Assembly: GCF_030160235.1 (NCBI RefSeq)
Contig: NZ_BSNY01000005.1
Span: 1 to 64,000 of the forward strand
Length of the DNA: 64,000 bases
DNA from: Mesorhizobium huakuii
Lineage (GTDB): Bacteria > Pseudomonadota > Alphaproteobacteria > Rhizobiales > Rhizobiaceae
Reading direction: 5' to 3'
Every line of letters starts with the position of its first letter. Within the stretch, counting starts at the first letter, position 1. Position numbers and translations under genes: made by a program. The notes under the pieces were generated by a model, which searched no databases, was not told the origin of the DNA, and saw nothing but the letters and a program-made list of their open reading frames with translations. Below are positions 1-8,517 of the stretch, piece after piece.

Positions 1-24
1 CAATGGCTTAACGGACAGTGTTCG

Positions 25-213
25 CTATCCGTTCACGTCCAACTGTTCAAGTTGGGTCTTAGTCGCTTCCGATATCGAGATTTCTAGGCTACCAACCTTG
101 ATCGTCGTGCCATCTTTTTTCAATATGTCATTTATTGTTGGCCAAAGCCTATATAGTACGATAGCGGCGAGTGCCGGCCACGCTAAGCTTGCAATTGCTT
201 CCCACACGCTCAC
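25..213 (-). CDS. Small single-pass membrane protein, unknown function
   Basis: This 62-residue protein has one N-terminal hydrophobic segment (about residues 7-23, ending in the LYRLW motif). A short polar region and an amphipathic tail rich in Lys, Ser and Glu follow. The layout suggests a membrane anchor with a small cytoplasmic domain. I do not recognise the family. It lies leftward, downstream of the glycolate oxidase genes and about 100 bases past the DUF4870-like gene, so co-transcription is possible but not shown. It could be the N-terminal anchor type seen in small effector-associated proteins. That is a guess from layout only. Confidence 0.5.
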   Translation of the reverse strand: MSVWEAIASLAWPALAAIVLYRLWPTINDILKKDGTTIKVGSLEISISEATKTQLEQLDVNG

Positions 214-314
214 CTCCCAGGTATGTCGTCACTTGCACTGGATCGTCTGCGATTCCGCGACATGCGGATCGGCAAGCTGGGCAAGCGAAAAATTGGTCTG
301 CACTAGAAAAATTC

Positions 315-710
315 CTAAAGTCCGAGGAACCAGCTTTCCGGGTTTTTGACCGGCTCGCCGCGTTGCAGCGCCTGAAGGCCGAGGATGCAGCGGGCGATGA
401 ACCAGACGACGACAGCAAACATCAGCAGGAAGCCGATCACCACGAAGATCAGCGCCGCCGAGATCAGCGCATAGAGCAGGCCGATCCAGAAGGTACGGAT
501 CAGGAATGTGTAGTGGCTCTCGACGAAGCCGCCGGCCTTGCCACGGTTGACATAGGCCAGCACGATGCCAACAAGGCCGCTGATACCGATGACGAGGCTG
601 GCGAGATACAGGATGTAGATGACCAGCGCATTGGTTGGCCCCGGTTCCAGCCAGCGATCGGTCTGGCGCGGTGCGGGCTTGTCGTTCTGGCCGGGGTTGA
701 TATCGCTCAT
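315..710 (-). CDS. DUF4870-like small integral membrane protein
   Basis: The 131-residue product has a polar N-terminus (about 25 residues), then three hydrophobic helices at roughly 28-52, 72-95 and 93-112. This matches the small multi-helix membrane proteins of the DUF4870/TIC20-like type. The motif G-F-V-E-S-H-Y between helices one and two resembles the conserved loop of that family. Its ATG overlaps the stop codon of glcE by four bases, so translation is probably coupled and the gene belongs to the glc operon. Its function is unknown, and a direct role in glycolate metabolism is not implied by the sequence. Confidence 0.75.
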   Translation of the reverse strand: MSDINPGQNDKPAPRQTDRWLEPGPTNALVIYILYLASLVIGISGLVGIVLAYVNRGKAGGFVESHYTFLIRTFWIGLLYALISAALIFVVIGFLLMFAVVVWFIARCILGLQALQRGEPVKNPESWFLGL

Positions 711-1963
711 GGTGCTGATCCCTCCGTTGCGACGCCGAGAGTAGCAGAGCCTGCGCCCGGCGCCATGCGGCCGGGGTTGAAAATGGCCTTGGGATCGAAC
801 TCGGCCTTTAGCCTAGCCGACAACGCAGCCAGTGGCGGCGGCTGCGGCTCGAACACCGGCACGGCGGCGCGATGGGCGGGGGCGGCGCGCACAAGCGTCG
901 CATGGCCGCCGCCATGTTTGCGCAACAGCCCGCGCAGCAGAGCGGCTTCCGGATCGCCCTCCTCCATGCGCAACCACACCAGTCCGCCCTGCCAGTCATA
1001 GAAGGCGCTGACGGCGGCCTGCATGCGCAACGTCAGCACCATCTGATGCGCGTGAAAGGGCGCCATCGACACGCGCCAGACCGGTTTCTCGCTGCCATCG
1101 GCGAAGGGCTTGATATCACGCACATCGCGCCACATCAGTTGCGAAGCCTCGCCGGCAATCTCCTCCAGCGGCCCGGCCTTGCCGAGCAGCGTCTTCAGCG
1201 CGGCGATACGATAGGCGACGGAAGGGCCAAAGCCCTCGACCCTCAGCAGCGTGGCGGCTTCACTGCCGAGCGCCCCGCCGGCGACGCGCGTGGCGACGCG
1301 CTCCGGCAGATGCGCGGCGCTCGACACTTCCGCGCTGGAGCCGAGAGCCAGCGCCATGGCGCTTGCAGCGGCGTCGTCGAGCAGCCCACGGAGCGCGAGC
1401 GTCACCTCCGTCTCGGCAGCAGGTAACACTTTGAAGGTGACGTCGGTGAAAACGGCCAGCGTGCCCCAGCTGTTGGCCATCAGCTTCGACATGTCATAGC
1501 CGGTGACATTCTTGACCACGCGACCGCCGGACTTGAAGGGTTCGCCCCGGCCGGACACGACGTTGATGCCGAGGATATGATCGCGCGCCGCGCCCGCCTT
1601 CAGCCGGCGCGGACCGGAGAGGTTGGCGCCAAGCACGCCGCCGATCGTGCCCTTGCCCGGCTCGCCGCCAAGCAGCGGACCGTAATCCATCGGCTCGAAG
1701 GCCAGTTGCTGGCCGTTTTCCGCCAGCAGCTTCTCGATCTCGGCCAGCGGCGTGCCGGCCTTTGCCGACAGCACCAGTTCGGCGGGCTCGTAAAGCGTGA
1801 CGCCGGTGAGTTTCGACAGGTCGAGCGTGTGCTCCGTCTGCAGCGGCCGGCCAATGCCGCGCTTGGAGCCGTGGCCGAGGATTTCGAGCGGCGAGCCTTC
1901 GGCCACTGCCCAGGCGACGGTCGACAGGACTTCCTCTGACGTGGTCGGGGTGAAAGTCGTCAA
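707..1963 (-). CDS. glcE: Glycolate oxidase FAD-binding subunit GlcE
   Basis: GlcE is the second flavin subunit of glycolate oxidase, which oxidises glycolate to glyoxylate at the membrane together with GlcD and the iron-sulfur subunit GlcF. The 418-residue protein shows the PCMH-type FAD fold: the motif E-I-L-G-H-G-S-K near residue 28, then G-T-I-G-G-V-L-G-A-N, then G-R-V-V-K-N-V-T-G-Y-D. The C-terminus carries the Phe-Asn-Pro-Gly-Arg signature that closes the family. I chose the TTG start at 1963 because it overlaps the TGA of the preceding gene (TTGA) and has a GGGAG upstream, and because residues further upstream have no GlcE character. No glcF is visible in the window. It may lie past the left edge or elsewhere. 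Confidence 0.9.
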   Translation of the reverse strand: MTTFTPTTSEEVLSTVAWAVAEGSPLEILGHGSKRGIGRPLQTEHTLDLSKLTGVTLYEPAELVLSAKAGTPLAEIEKLLAENGQQLAFEPMDYGPLLGGEPGKGTIGGVLGANLSGPRRLKAGAARDHILGINVVSGRGEPFKSGGRVVKNVTGYDMSKLMANSWGTLAVFTDVTFKVLPAAETEVTLALRGLLDDAAASAMALALGSSAEVSSAAHLPERVATRVAGGALGSEAATLLRVEGFGPSVAYRIAALKTLLGKAGPLEEIAGEASQLMWRDVRDIKPFADGSEKPVWRVSMAPFHAHQMVLTLRMQAAVSAFYDWQGGLVWLRMEEGDPEAALLRGLLRKHGGGHATLVRAAPAHRAAVPVFEPQPPPLAALSARLKAEFDPKAIFNPGRMAPGAGSATLGVATEGSAP

Positions 1964-2544
1964 AGCCTGTGCTCCCTGAGCTTTTCGAGCACGGCTCCCC
2001 CCCTTGGCGACAGCCGGTAACCGATCTCGAGGCTCTCGGTCAGGCCGAATTCCCCAAGCTTGCGGACATCCCGCTTGAATTTCGGCGTCTCGACGCCGGC
2101 CTTGGCCGCCAGGACAGCCGCCCGCACTTCCGGATGGGCGCCGATTGCCCGCAGGATCGACTGGAAATAGCCGGGCGCCGTCTTGTCCCAGCGGGCAAAG
2201 CGGGCCGTCAGGGCGTGCCAATCCGCATCGGACAGCGAGGCCTCGCCGCGCAAGGCCGCGCGCTCGTCGGGTTCGATGCTGGTGAGTTCGATCCGGTAGA
2301 CCGGGGTGCCGTCATCAGGCCCAAGCATTTCCCGCAGGGCTGCGAGTGTCGGAAAGCCAGCCGCGCTCGCGTCCCTTTCCGACAGTGCGGACATCTCCGC
2401 GACCGCGATGTCGCCGATCAGCACGACCCCCGACGCCGTTCTCACCCGCCCGCCAGCCTTGACCGTCGGCCGCCGCCAGCGGCGAAAGGCGAGCGTCACT
2501 TCGCCCGACGCAATGGCTGCAAGGGTCTGGTCCCGGAACAGCAT
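1960..2544 (-). CDS. ASCH-like domain protein inside the glycolate oxidase operon
   Basis: The 194-residue protein begins M-L-F-R-D-Q-T-L-A-A-I-A-S-G-E-V-T-L-A-F-R-R-W, a pattern typical of ASCH (PUA-fold, RNA-binding-like) domains. Residues 1-110 form that domain. The last 80 residues contain a helical segment (D-W-H-A-L-T-A-R-F-A-R-W-D) and a basic stretch ending in E-K-L-R-E-H. The gene starts four bases after the glcD stop and its own stop overlaps the glcE start, so it is embedded between the two oxidase subunits. Its role is unknown. The position suggests coexpression rather than a catalytic part. The ASCH assignment rests on motif recognition, not a search. Confidence 0.7.
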   Translation of the reverse strand: MLFRDQTLAAIASGEVTLAFRRWRRPTVKAGGRVRTASGVVLIGDIAVAEMSALSERDASAAGFPTLAALREMLGPDDGTPVYRIELTSIEPDERAALRGEASLSDADWHALTARFARWDKTAPGYFQSILRAIGAHPEVRAAVLAAKAGVETPKFKRDVRKLGEFGLTESLEIGYRLSPRGGAVLEKLREHRL

Positions 2545-2548
2545 CCCC

Positions 2549-4045
2549 TCAAAACCTCGGAATGTCCGGAAACGCCACCTGCCCCCGGTGCACATGCATG
2601 CGCCCAAGCTCGGCGCAGCGGCGCAGTTGCGGGAAGACTTTTCCAGGGTTGAGCAGGTGGTTGGGGTCGAAGGCGCATTTGACGCGCATCTGCTGGTCGA
2701 GATCGACCTGGCTGAACATTTCCGGCATCAGGTCGCGCTTCTCGACTCCAACCCCATGTTCGCCCGTCAGCACGCCGCCGACCTTGACGCAGAGGCGCAA
2801 TATGTCGGCGCCGAAACTTTCGGCCTTGTCGAGTTCGCCGGGAACATTGGCATCGTAGAGGATCAGCGGATGCAGATTGCCGTCGCCGGCGTGAAAGACA
2901 TTGGCGACGCCGAGACCGTATTTTGCCGACAGTTCGCGCATGCCGGCGAGCACGCGCGGCAGTTCCTTGCGCGGGATGGTACCGTCCATGCAGTAATAGT
3001 CGGGCGAGATGCGGCCGACGGCGGGGAAAGCCGCCTTGCGGCCGGCCCAGAAGCTCAGCCGCTCCTGCTCGGATTGCGAGATGCGGCAGGTGGTCGAGCC
3101 GTTGCCTATGGCGATCGCCTCGACCGCGGTGATGAGGTGATCGACCTCGACGCCTGGACCGTCGAGTTCGACGATCAGCAACGCCTCGACATCAAGGGGA
3201 TAGCCGGCATGGACGAAATCCTCCGCCGCATGGATCGCCGGCCGGTCCATCATTTCCATGCCGCCGGGAATGATGCCGGCGCCGATGATGTCGGCGACGC
3301 ACTGGCCGCCCTGCTCGCTAGTCGGAAAGCCGATCAGCAGGGCGCGCGCCGTCTCAGGTTTCTTCAGGATGCGCACCGTAACCTCCGTGACGACGCCGAG
3401 CAGGCCCTCGGAACCGGTCATCACGCCAAGCAGGTCGTAGCCTTCGGCGTCGAGATGGCTGCCGCCGAGCCGCACCACCTCGCCGTTCATCAGCACCATT
3501 TCGATGCCGAGCACATTATTGGCGGTGAGGCCGTATTTCAGGCAGTGCACGCCGCCGGAATTCTCCGCGACATTACCGCCGATCGAGCAGGCGATCTGGG
3601 AGGATGGATCGGGGGCATAGTAAAAGCCCTCCTGCTCGACGGCTGACGTGATGCCGAGATTGGTGACGCCCGGCTGGGCGACGACGATGCGGTTGGGAAA
3701 GTCGATCGCCAGGATGCGGTTGAAGCGGCTCATGACCAGCAGCACCGCATCTTCCAGCGGCAGCGCGCCGCCCGACAGCGAAGTGCCGGAACCGCGGGGC
3801 ACGACGCGGATGTTACGGTCGTTGCAATATTTCAGCACGCGGGAGACCTGCGCCACCGTCTCGGGCAGAACGACGACCAGCGGCAATTGCCGATAGGCGG
3901 TCAAGCCATCGCTCTCGAAGGCGCGCATGGCATTGGCCGCGTCGACCACGCCCTCGCCCGGCACGATGATGCGCATGTCGGCGACGATCTCGTCGCGCCG
4001 GCGCATCGTGGCGTCGTCTGGTTTCGGCATGGCCAAGCCGGACAT
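2549..4045 (-). CDS. glcD: Glycolate oxidase FAD-linked subunit GlcD
   Basis: GlcD is the main flavoprotein subunit of glycolate oxidase (related to D-lactate dehydrogenases). The 498-residue length is usual for the family. The PCMH FAD domain is visible: V-V-P-R-G-S-G-T-S-L-S-G-G near residue 80, G-G-N-V-A-E-N-S-G-G near 150, and the C-terminal H-A-G-D-G-N-L-H-P and G-E-H-G-V-G motifs that bind substrate and flavin. The ATG at 4045 has a GAGG Shine-Dalgarno-like sequence about eight bases upstream and lies just inside a promoter/operator. An in-frame ATG at 4030 is an alternative. It is the first gene of the leftward glc operon. Confidence 0.93.
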   Translation of the reverse strand: MSGLAMPKPDDATMRRRDEIVADMRIIVPGEGVVDAANAMRAFESDGLTAYRQLPLVVVLPETVAQVSRVLKYCNDRNIRVVPRGSGTSLSGGALPLEDAVLLVMSRFNRILAIDFPNRIVVAQPGVTNLGITSAVEQEGFYYAPDPSSQIACSIGGNVAENSGGVHCLKYGLTANNVLGIEMVLMNGEVVRLGGSHLDAEGYDLLGVMTGSEGLLGVVTEVTVRILKKPETARALLIGFPTSEQGGQCVADIIGAGIIPGGMEMMDRPAIHAAEDFVHAGYPLDVEALLIVELDGPGVEVDHLITAVEAIAIGNGSTTCRISQSEQERLSFWAGRKAAFPAVGRISPDYYCMDGTIPRKELPRVLAGMRELSAKYGLGVANVFHAGDGNLHPLILYDANVPGELDKAESFGADILRLCVKVGGVLTGEHGVGVEKRDLMPEMFSQVDLDQQMRVKCAFDPNHLLNPGKVFPQLRRCAELGRMHVHRGQVAFPDIPRF

Positions 4046-4065
4046 CAGCAGCCTCACTTCGCTTG

Positions 4066-4106
4066 ACTGGTCAAAATCTTTTACCAGTGAAGCGCGCTGG
4101 TTGCAA
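4066..4106 (-). promoter_or_regulatory. glcD promoter with FadR-type operator
   Basis: Reading leftward, a -35-like TTGCAA (4101-4106) and a -10-like TAAAAG (4078-4083) are separated by 17 bases. The inverted repeat ACTGGT-N11-ACCAGT (4066-4088) covers the -10, a position suited to repression. The same 23-base architecture recurs upstream of the neighbouring GntR regulator gene (5626-5648). The promoter boxes are matched by eye at four of six consensus positions each. Confidence 0.6.
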
Positions 4107-4170
4107 ATGCCGTGGTGGTGGGAGGTTGCCGCGCCGGGCCGGGACAGGCTTCCGCAGCGGCAATCTGCCG

Positions 4171-5493
4171 CTATTCGCCCGGGTGCTTCGCCGGCTCGGA
4201 ATGCATACGGCGCACGCGGCGCACGCCCCACCAGACCAGCAGGATGGCGACCGGCACCGAGGCGGCGGTGACCACCTCTGGCGCGAAAGCATGGCCGAAG
4301 ATCGAGGCGCCCTTCGCGACATAACCGATGAGGCCGACGACGTAGTAGGAGACGGCGGCGACCGAGAGGCCCTCGACGGTCTGCTGCAGGCGCAGCTGCA
4401 GGCGGGCGCGGTTGTTCATCGAGGCGAGCAGATCGCGGTTCTGCTTCTCGACCTCGACATCGACCCAGGTGCGCAGCAGCGTCGTGGCACGAGTCAGTTT
4501 TCGCGACAGATTGGCTTGCCGTTCCTCGACCGAGCGGCAGGTGCGCATGGCCGGCGCGACACGGCGCTGCAGGAACCCGCCCCAGGTGTCATAGCCGGGC
4601 ACGGCCTCTTCCTCGAGTGCTTCCAGCCGCTCGACGACAATGCCGTCATAGGCGCGGCTGGCGCCGAAGCGGTAGAGGCTGGAGGCCGCGTCGGCCTCCA
4701 GTTCGGCGGCAAGTTCAGTCAGATCGGCGAGCAAAGTCTGGCTGTCACGGGTCTCGGCGACCTTCATTTCCAGCGTGGTCTGGGCCAGCCTGTCCTCGAT
4801 GCGGCGGGCGCGGCCCGACAAGGTCAGCGCCAGCGGCAGGCCGAGCATGGCGAGCGTGCGGTAGGTTTCGATATCGATCAGCCGCTGCGACAGCGCCCCG
4901 GTGCGCGCCGGCGTCAGGCCGCGGTCGAGCACCAGGATGCGGGTCATGCCGTCGCCATCCTGGCGGAAATCGGTGACGATCGCCGCATTACCGCGCTCGA
5001 CCAGCGAGTAGCACAGGCTGGTCGGATCGAAAGCCGCGATCAATCGCTCGCTCGTCTGCGTCCATTTGCGGATCTCGAGCCGGATGCCCGAAATGACGGT
5101 GCCCGGCGGCGAAAAGCCGTTGCCGAAGGGTGTGTCCTCCTGCGCCCTGCCGCTTTCGGAAAGCGGGCCTTCCCAGAGATAGGTCGAGAACTCCGTATGC
5201 CGCTCCCAGCGCAGCGAGCCCTTGCCCCATTTCATGGCGTGATGGCGGGCCTGACGGTCGGGCGCGGCGATGCCGAGGCGCCGCGACAGTTCGGAAAGCA
5301 CCGCATGGTCGACGCCGGAACCGCCCTCGGTCATGAAGGCAAGCTGCACCAGGACGCGCGGCTTCTCGATCAGCGGATGCGGCCGGGCATGGACCTCGCC
5401 CAGCGCACCGGGCCGGCCCTCATGCGCGGGGAAACCCATGACGCTGCCTTTGGCGCGCGGCTGGAATTCGAGATTGGACGGGTCGTCTGACAC
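4171..5493 (-). CDS. DUF3422 family protein
   Basis: The 440-residue protein matches DUF3422 in overall plan. It has an N-terminal region with R-P-H-P-L-I and W-G-K-G-S-L-R-W-E-R-H-T-E-F-S-T-Y (about 85-110), a long alpha-helical central part, and a C-terminal pair of hydrophobic helices (about 362-385 and 402-422) before a short basic tail. It is therefore likely a membrane-anchored cytoplasmic protein. Its function is unknown. It is transcribed leftward toward glcD but has its own upstream region shared with the divergent GntR regulator, so the 5626-5648 operator could also affect it. Confidence 0.85.
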   Translation of the reverse strand: MSDDPSNLEFQPRAKGSVMGFPAHEGRPGALGEVHARPHPLIEKPRVLVQLAFMTEGGSGVDHAVLSELSRRLGIAAPDRQARHHAMKWGKGSLRWERHTEFSTYLWEGPLSESGRAQEDTPFGNGFSPPGTVISGIRLEIRKWTQTSERLIAAFDPTSLCYSLVERGNAAIVTDFRQDGDGMTRILVLDRGLTPARTGALSQRLIDIETYRTLAMLGLPLALTLSGRARRIEDRLAQTTLEMKVAETRDSQTLLADLTELAAELEADAASSLYRFGASRAYDGIVVERLEALEEEAVPGYDTWGGFLQRRVAPAMRTCRSVEERQANLSRKLTRATTLLRTWVDVEVEKQNRDLLASMNNRARLQLRLQQTVEGLSVAAVSYYVVGLIGYVAKGASIFGHAFAPEVVTAASVPVAILLVWWGVRRVRRMHSEPAKHPGE

Positions 5494-5625
5494 GGCTTGT
5501 CCCCCGGGGTTCTCTGGACCCTCTTGCAGTCGCGTCCTCTAGAGCCAATAGGCTGATGACGCAAACAGCAAAGTTTAGCCGAAGATGATATTTCGCCGGG
5601 CGGCGAAACCGACACGCCTCGGCCA

Positions 5626-5669
5626 ATTGGATAAATAATTTGACCAGTTGGCGACGCAGGCTTTATCCT
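5626..5669 (+). promoter_or_regulatory. Regulator promoter with second FadR-type operator
   Basis: The site ATTGGA-N11-ACCAGT (5626-5648) has the same half-site spacing as the glcD operator, with 16 of 23 positions identical. It overlaps a -35-like TTGACC (5640-5645). An 18-base spacer leads to a -10-like TATCCT (5664-5669). This placement fits autorepression of the downstream GntR gene and puts the transcription start near 5676, upstream of the chosen TTG codon. Confidence 0.55.
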
Positions 5670-5702
5670 GCGCGACACCGGTTCAATCCCCAGGCACAGC
5701 TG

Positions 5703-6506
5703 TTGAGCGACATTTTCTCCAGGATCGAGCATTCGCGCACCGCCGACGAGGTGGTGCAGCAGATCGAGAGCCTCATACTCGAAGGCGTGCTGCGCACCGG
5801 CGACCGGCTGCCGGGAGAGCGCGAACTGGCACGCCAGTTCGACGTGTCGCGGCCGATCCTGCGCGACGCGCTGAAGGCGCTGGAAGGGCGCGGGCTGCTG
5901 ACGACCAAGGCCGGCGGCGGCACGCATGTCGCCGACATTATCGGCCAGCTGTTCACCAAGCCGGTGGCCGACCTGATCTCGATGCATCGCAAGGCGGTGA
6001 CCGACTATCTGGAATATCGCCGCGAGATCGAAGGCATAGCCGCCGAATACGCGGCGCGGCGCGCCACCCCGGAAGATCTGGCGCTGCTCGACCGCATCAT
6101 GGCGCGCATGGACGAGGCGCATCGCACCGGCGATTTCGACGACGAGGCCGAGATCGACGTCGAGTTTCATCAAGCGATCTGCGAATGCGCGCACAACATC
6201 CTGCTCTTGCACACGCTGCGCTCCTGCTATCGGCTTTTGTCGGAAGGCGTCTTCCAGAACCGGCTGCTGGTGTTCACAGTGCCCGGCGCGCGCGAGGCGC
6301 TGCTGGCGCAACACAAGGCAATCCATGCCGCGGTCAAGGCCGGTGATCCGGCCGGGGCAAGGCACGCGGCAATGGACCACATGACCTATGTCGAGCGGTC
6401 GATGGCCGAGGCCGAGCGCAGCGGCGACTGGCAACGCGTGTCACGGCTGCGGCTGCGGCAGCGTTCGGAAGCCGGCGATACCGAACCGGCGCGCAGACGC
6501 TCCTAG
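5703..6506 (+). CDS. FadR-subfamily GntR transcriptional regulator
   Basis: A winged helix-turn-helix (about residues 10-75, containing R-L-P-G-E-R-E-L-A-R-Q-F-D-V-S-R) is followed by an all-helical FCD ligand domain. That domain has the metal-site residues Asp and His of D-V-E-F-H-Q-A-I and further His in H-K-A-I-H-A-A-V. FCD regulators commonly sense carboxylates such as lactate, glycolate or pyruvate. The gene sits between glcD/DUF3422 and an alpha-hydroxy-acid oxidase gene, which supports a 2-hydroxyacid response. I chose TTG at 5703 (M-S-D-I-F-S-R-I-E-H). A TTG at 5640 would lie inside the predicted -35/operator. It probably represses itself and glcD. Confidence 0.85.
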   Translation: MSDIFSRIEHSRTADEVVQQIESLILEGVLRTGDRLPGERELARQFDVSRPILRDALKALEGRGLLTTKAGGGTHVADIIGQLFTKPVADLISMHRKAVTDYLEYRREIEGIAAEYAARRATPEDLALLDRIMARMDEAHRTGDFDDEAEIDVEFHQAICECAHNILLLHTLRSCYRLLSEGVFQNRLLVFTVPGAREALLAQHKAIHAAVKAGDPAGARHAAMDHMTYVERSMAEAERSGDWQRVSRLRLRQRSEAGDTEPARRRS

Positions 6507-6530
6507 TAGTACGATCAAGCGGGGACCAGC

Positions 6531-7667
6531 ATGAGCGACATTCTCACCATCGCAGACCTCAAGGATCTCGCCCGCCGGCGCGTGCCCAAGATGTTCTTCG
6601 ACTACGCCGATTCCGGCGCCTGGACCGAGAGCACCTATCGGGCCAACGAGGAAGACTTCCAGAAGATCAAGTTCCGCCAGCGCGTGCTGGTCGACATGAG
6701 CAACCGCTCGCTGGAATCGACCATGGTCGGCCAGAAAGTATCGATGCCGGTGGCACTGGCCCCCACCGGCCTGACCGGCATGCAGCACGCCGACGGCGAG
6801 ATGCTGGCGGCGCAGGCGGCCGAGGAATTCGGCGTGCCTTTCACCCTGTCGACGATGAGCATCTGCTCGATCGAGGATGTCGCCTCGGTGACGACGAAAC
6901 CGTTCTGGTTCCAGCTCTATGTGCTGCGCGACAAGGATTTCGTGCTCGATTTGATCGACCGCGCCAAGGCGGCGAAATGCTCGGCGCTGGTACTGACGCT
7001 CGACCTGCAGATCCTCGGCCAGCGCCACAAGGACGTGCGCAATGGGCTTTCGGCGCCGCCCAAGATGACGCTTGCCAACATCATCGACCTGGCCAGCAAG
7101 CCGCGCTGGTGCCTGGGTATCGCCGGCACCAAGCGCCGCACCTTCCGCAACATCGTCGGCCACGCCAAGGGTGTCGGCGACGTCTCTTCGCTGTCGTCCT
7201 GGACAAATGAGCAGTTCGACCCGCAGTTGTCATGGAAGGATGTCGCCTGGATCAAGGAGCGCTGGGGCGGCAAGCTGATCCTGAAAGGCATCCTCGACAA
7301 GGAGGACGCGATGATGGCGGCCAAGACCGGCGCCGACGCGATCGTGGTTTCCAACCACGGCGGGCGCCAGCTCGACGGCGCATCGTCCTCGATCATGGCG
7401 CTGGAAGAAATCGCGGACGCGGTCGGCGACAAGATCGAGGTGCATATGGATGGCGGCATCCGCTCCGGCCAGGACGTGCTGAAGGCGCTCTGCCTTGGCG
7501 CCAAGGGCACCTATATCGGCCGCCCGTTCCTTTACGGCCTGGGCGCGCTCGGCAAGGAAGGGGTTACCAAAGCGTTGGAAATCATCCGCAAGGAGATGGA
7601 CATCACGCTGGCTCTGTGCGGAAAGCGTCTGGTCACCGACATGGGCAAGGACCAGCTCCGGCGCTAA
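6531..7667 (+). CDS. lldD: FMN-dependent alpha-hydroxy-acid dehydrogenase (L-lactate dehydrogenase type)
   Basis: The 378-residue TIM-barrel flavoprotein oxidises an L-2-hydroxyacid, most likely L-lactate, to the keto acid. Visible family marks are the N-terminal R-R-R-V-P-K-M-F-F-D-Y, the A-P-T-G-L-T-G-M loop, K in L-I-L-K-G-I-L, the S-N-H-G-G-R-Q-L-D-G signature with catalytic His276, and D-G-G-I-R-S-G phosphate binding. It lies 24 bases after the GntR gene and is probably co-transcribed with it. L-lactate is the usual substrate of LldD. Glycolate or mandelate remain possible, and glycolate would suit the glc neighbourhood. Confidence 0.85.
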   Translation: MSDILTIADLKDLARRRVPKMFFDYADSGAWTESTYRANEEDFQKIKFRQRVLVDMSNRSLESTMVGQKVSMPVALAPTGLTGMQHADGEMLAAQAAEEFGVPFTLSTMSICSIEDVASVTTKPFWFQLYVLRDKDFVLDLIDRAKAAKCSALVLTLDLQILGQRHKDVRNGLSAPPKMTLANIIDLASKPRWCLGIAGTKRRTFRNIVGHAKGVGDVSSLSSWTNEQFDPQLSWKDVAWIKERWGGKLILKGILDKEDAMMAAKTGADAIVVSNHGGRQLDGASSSIMALEEIADAVGDKIEVHMDGGIRSGQDVLKALCLGAKGTYIGRPFLYGLGALGKEGVTKALEIIRKEMDITLALCGKRLVTDMGKDQLRR

Positions 7668-7704
7668 CGTCCGGTGACAGCCTGACCACGGAGACCACGA
7701 GGCG

Positions 7705-8472
7705 TTGGCGGAACCCGGCATCCATTTTCTCGACGCGCATGGGCCGGAGGGTGTGCGTCTCTACGCAATCGGCGACGTGCATGGCCGGCTCGACCTGCTG
7801 GCTGCCATGCACGGCCAGATCGAGGCCGAGATCGCGCGAGATCTTGTTCAGGACTGGCGGGTAATCCACCTCGGCGACTATGTCGACCGCGGACCGGAGT
7901 CCAAGGGCGTCATCGATTTCCTGATCGCGGCGCGGGAACGCGATCCGCGCCACCTGATGCTGGCGGGCAACCACGACATAGGCTTTCTCGATTTTCTCAG
8001 AACCCCTGACCCGGAAGGGCTTTTCATGCGCTATGGCGGCATCCAGACGGCGCTGTCCTATGGTGTGTCGCTCACCGCCGACGCCAGCTGGTTCGGCAAG
8101 ACGGAGACGATGAAGCGCGGACATCAGGCCCTGCTCGAGGCGATGCCGCCGGGCCATGTCGATTTCCTGCGCTCGCTGCCGTTCTCGCTAACGTTCGGCG
8201 ACTTCTTCTTCTGCCATGCTGGCATCCGGCCGGGCATTGCGCTGGACAAGCAGAATCCGCAGGACCTGATCTGGATCCGCGACGTTTTCCACGATCACAC
8301 CGGCCTGTTCCCGAAGATCGTGGTGCATGGCCACACACCCGTCCCCGAGGCCGAAGTGATGGCCAACCGCGTCAATGTCGACACGCTTGCCTGGCAGTCA
8401 GGCATGCTGACCGCGCTCGTCGTCGACGGCGCGGACAAACGTATCCTGGAAATGGCGATAAAGGGCGCTTGA
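7705..8472 (+). CDS. Metallophosphoesterase (Ser/Thr protein phosphatase family)
   Basis: This cytosolic calcineurin-like phosphoesterase of 255 residues carries the metal-binding motifs in order: G-D-V-H-G (about 23-27), G-D-Y-V-D-R-G-P (about 56-63), G-N-H-D (about 88-91), and later H-A-G and V-H-G-H-T-P. These bind a di-metal centre that hydrolyses phosphoesters. The PPP-like G-D-x-V-D-R-G form suggests a serine/threonine phosphatase or a dinucleoside tetraphosphatase relative. The start is a TTG following a GGAGACC purine tract. No closer ATG precedes the first motif. It lies about 37 bases after the hydroxyacid oxidase gene. A functional link is not evident. Confidence 0.88.
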   Translation: MAEPGIHFLDAHGPEGVRLYAIGDVHGRLDLLAAMHGQIEAEIARDLVQDWRVIHLGDYVDRGPESKGVIDFLIAARERDPRHLMLAGNHDIGFLDFLRTPDPEGLFMRYGGIQTALSYGVSLTADASWFGKTETMKRGHQALLEAMPPGHVDFLRSLPFSLTFGDFFFCHAGIRPGIALDKQNPQDLIWIRDVFHDHTGLFPKIVVHGHTPVPEAEVMANRVNVDTLAWQSGMLTALVVDGADKRILEMAIKGA

Positions 8473-8517
8473 GCCCAGCCGCGTCGCAGGGATTGCGTCG
8501 CGAACGAACCGGCTTTT

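Noticed and set aside
2306-3646. Rightward open frame of 446 codons
   Set aside because: It lies opposite glcD and the ASCH-like gene. It has no family signal.
5640-5702. N-terminal extension of the GntR regulator from the TTG at 5640
   Set aside because: The codon lies in the predicted -35/operator, and the added residues are not part of the winged helix domain.
5370-6434. Leftward open frame of 354 codons
   Set aside because: It overlaps the GntR regulator on the opposite strand and the predicted regulator promoter. No motif is present.
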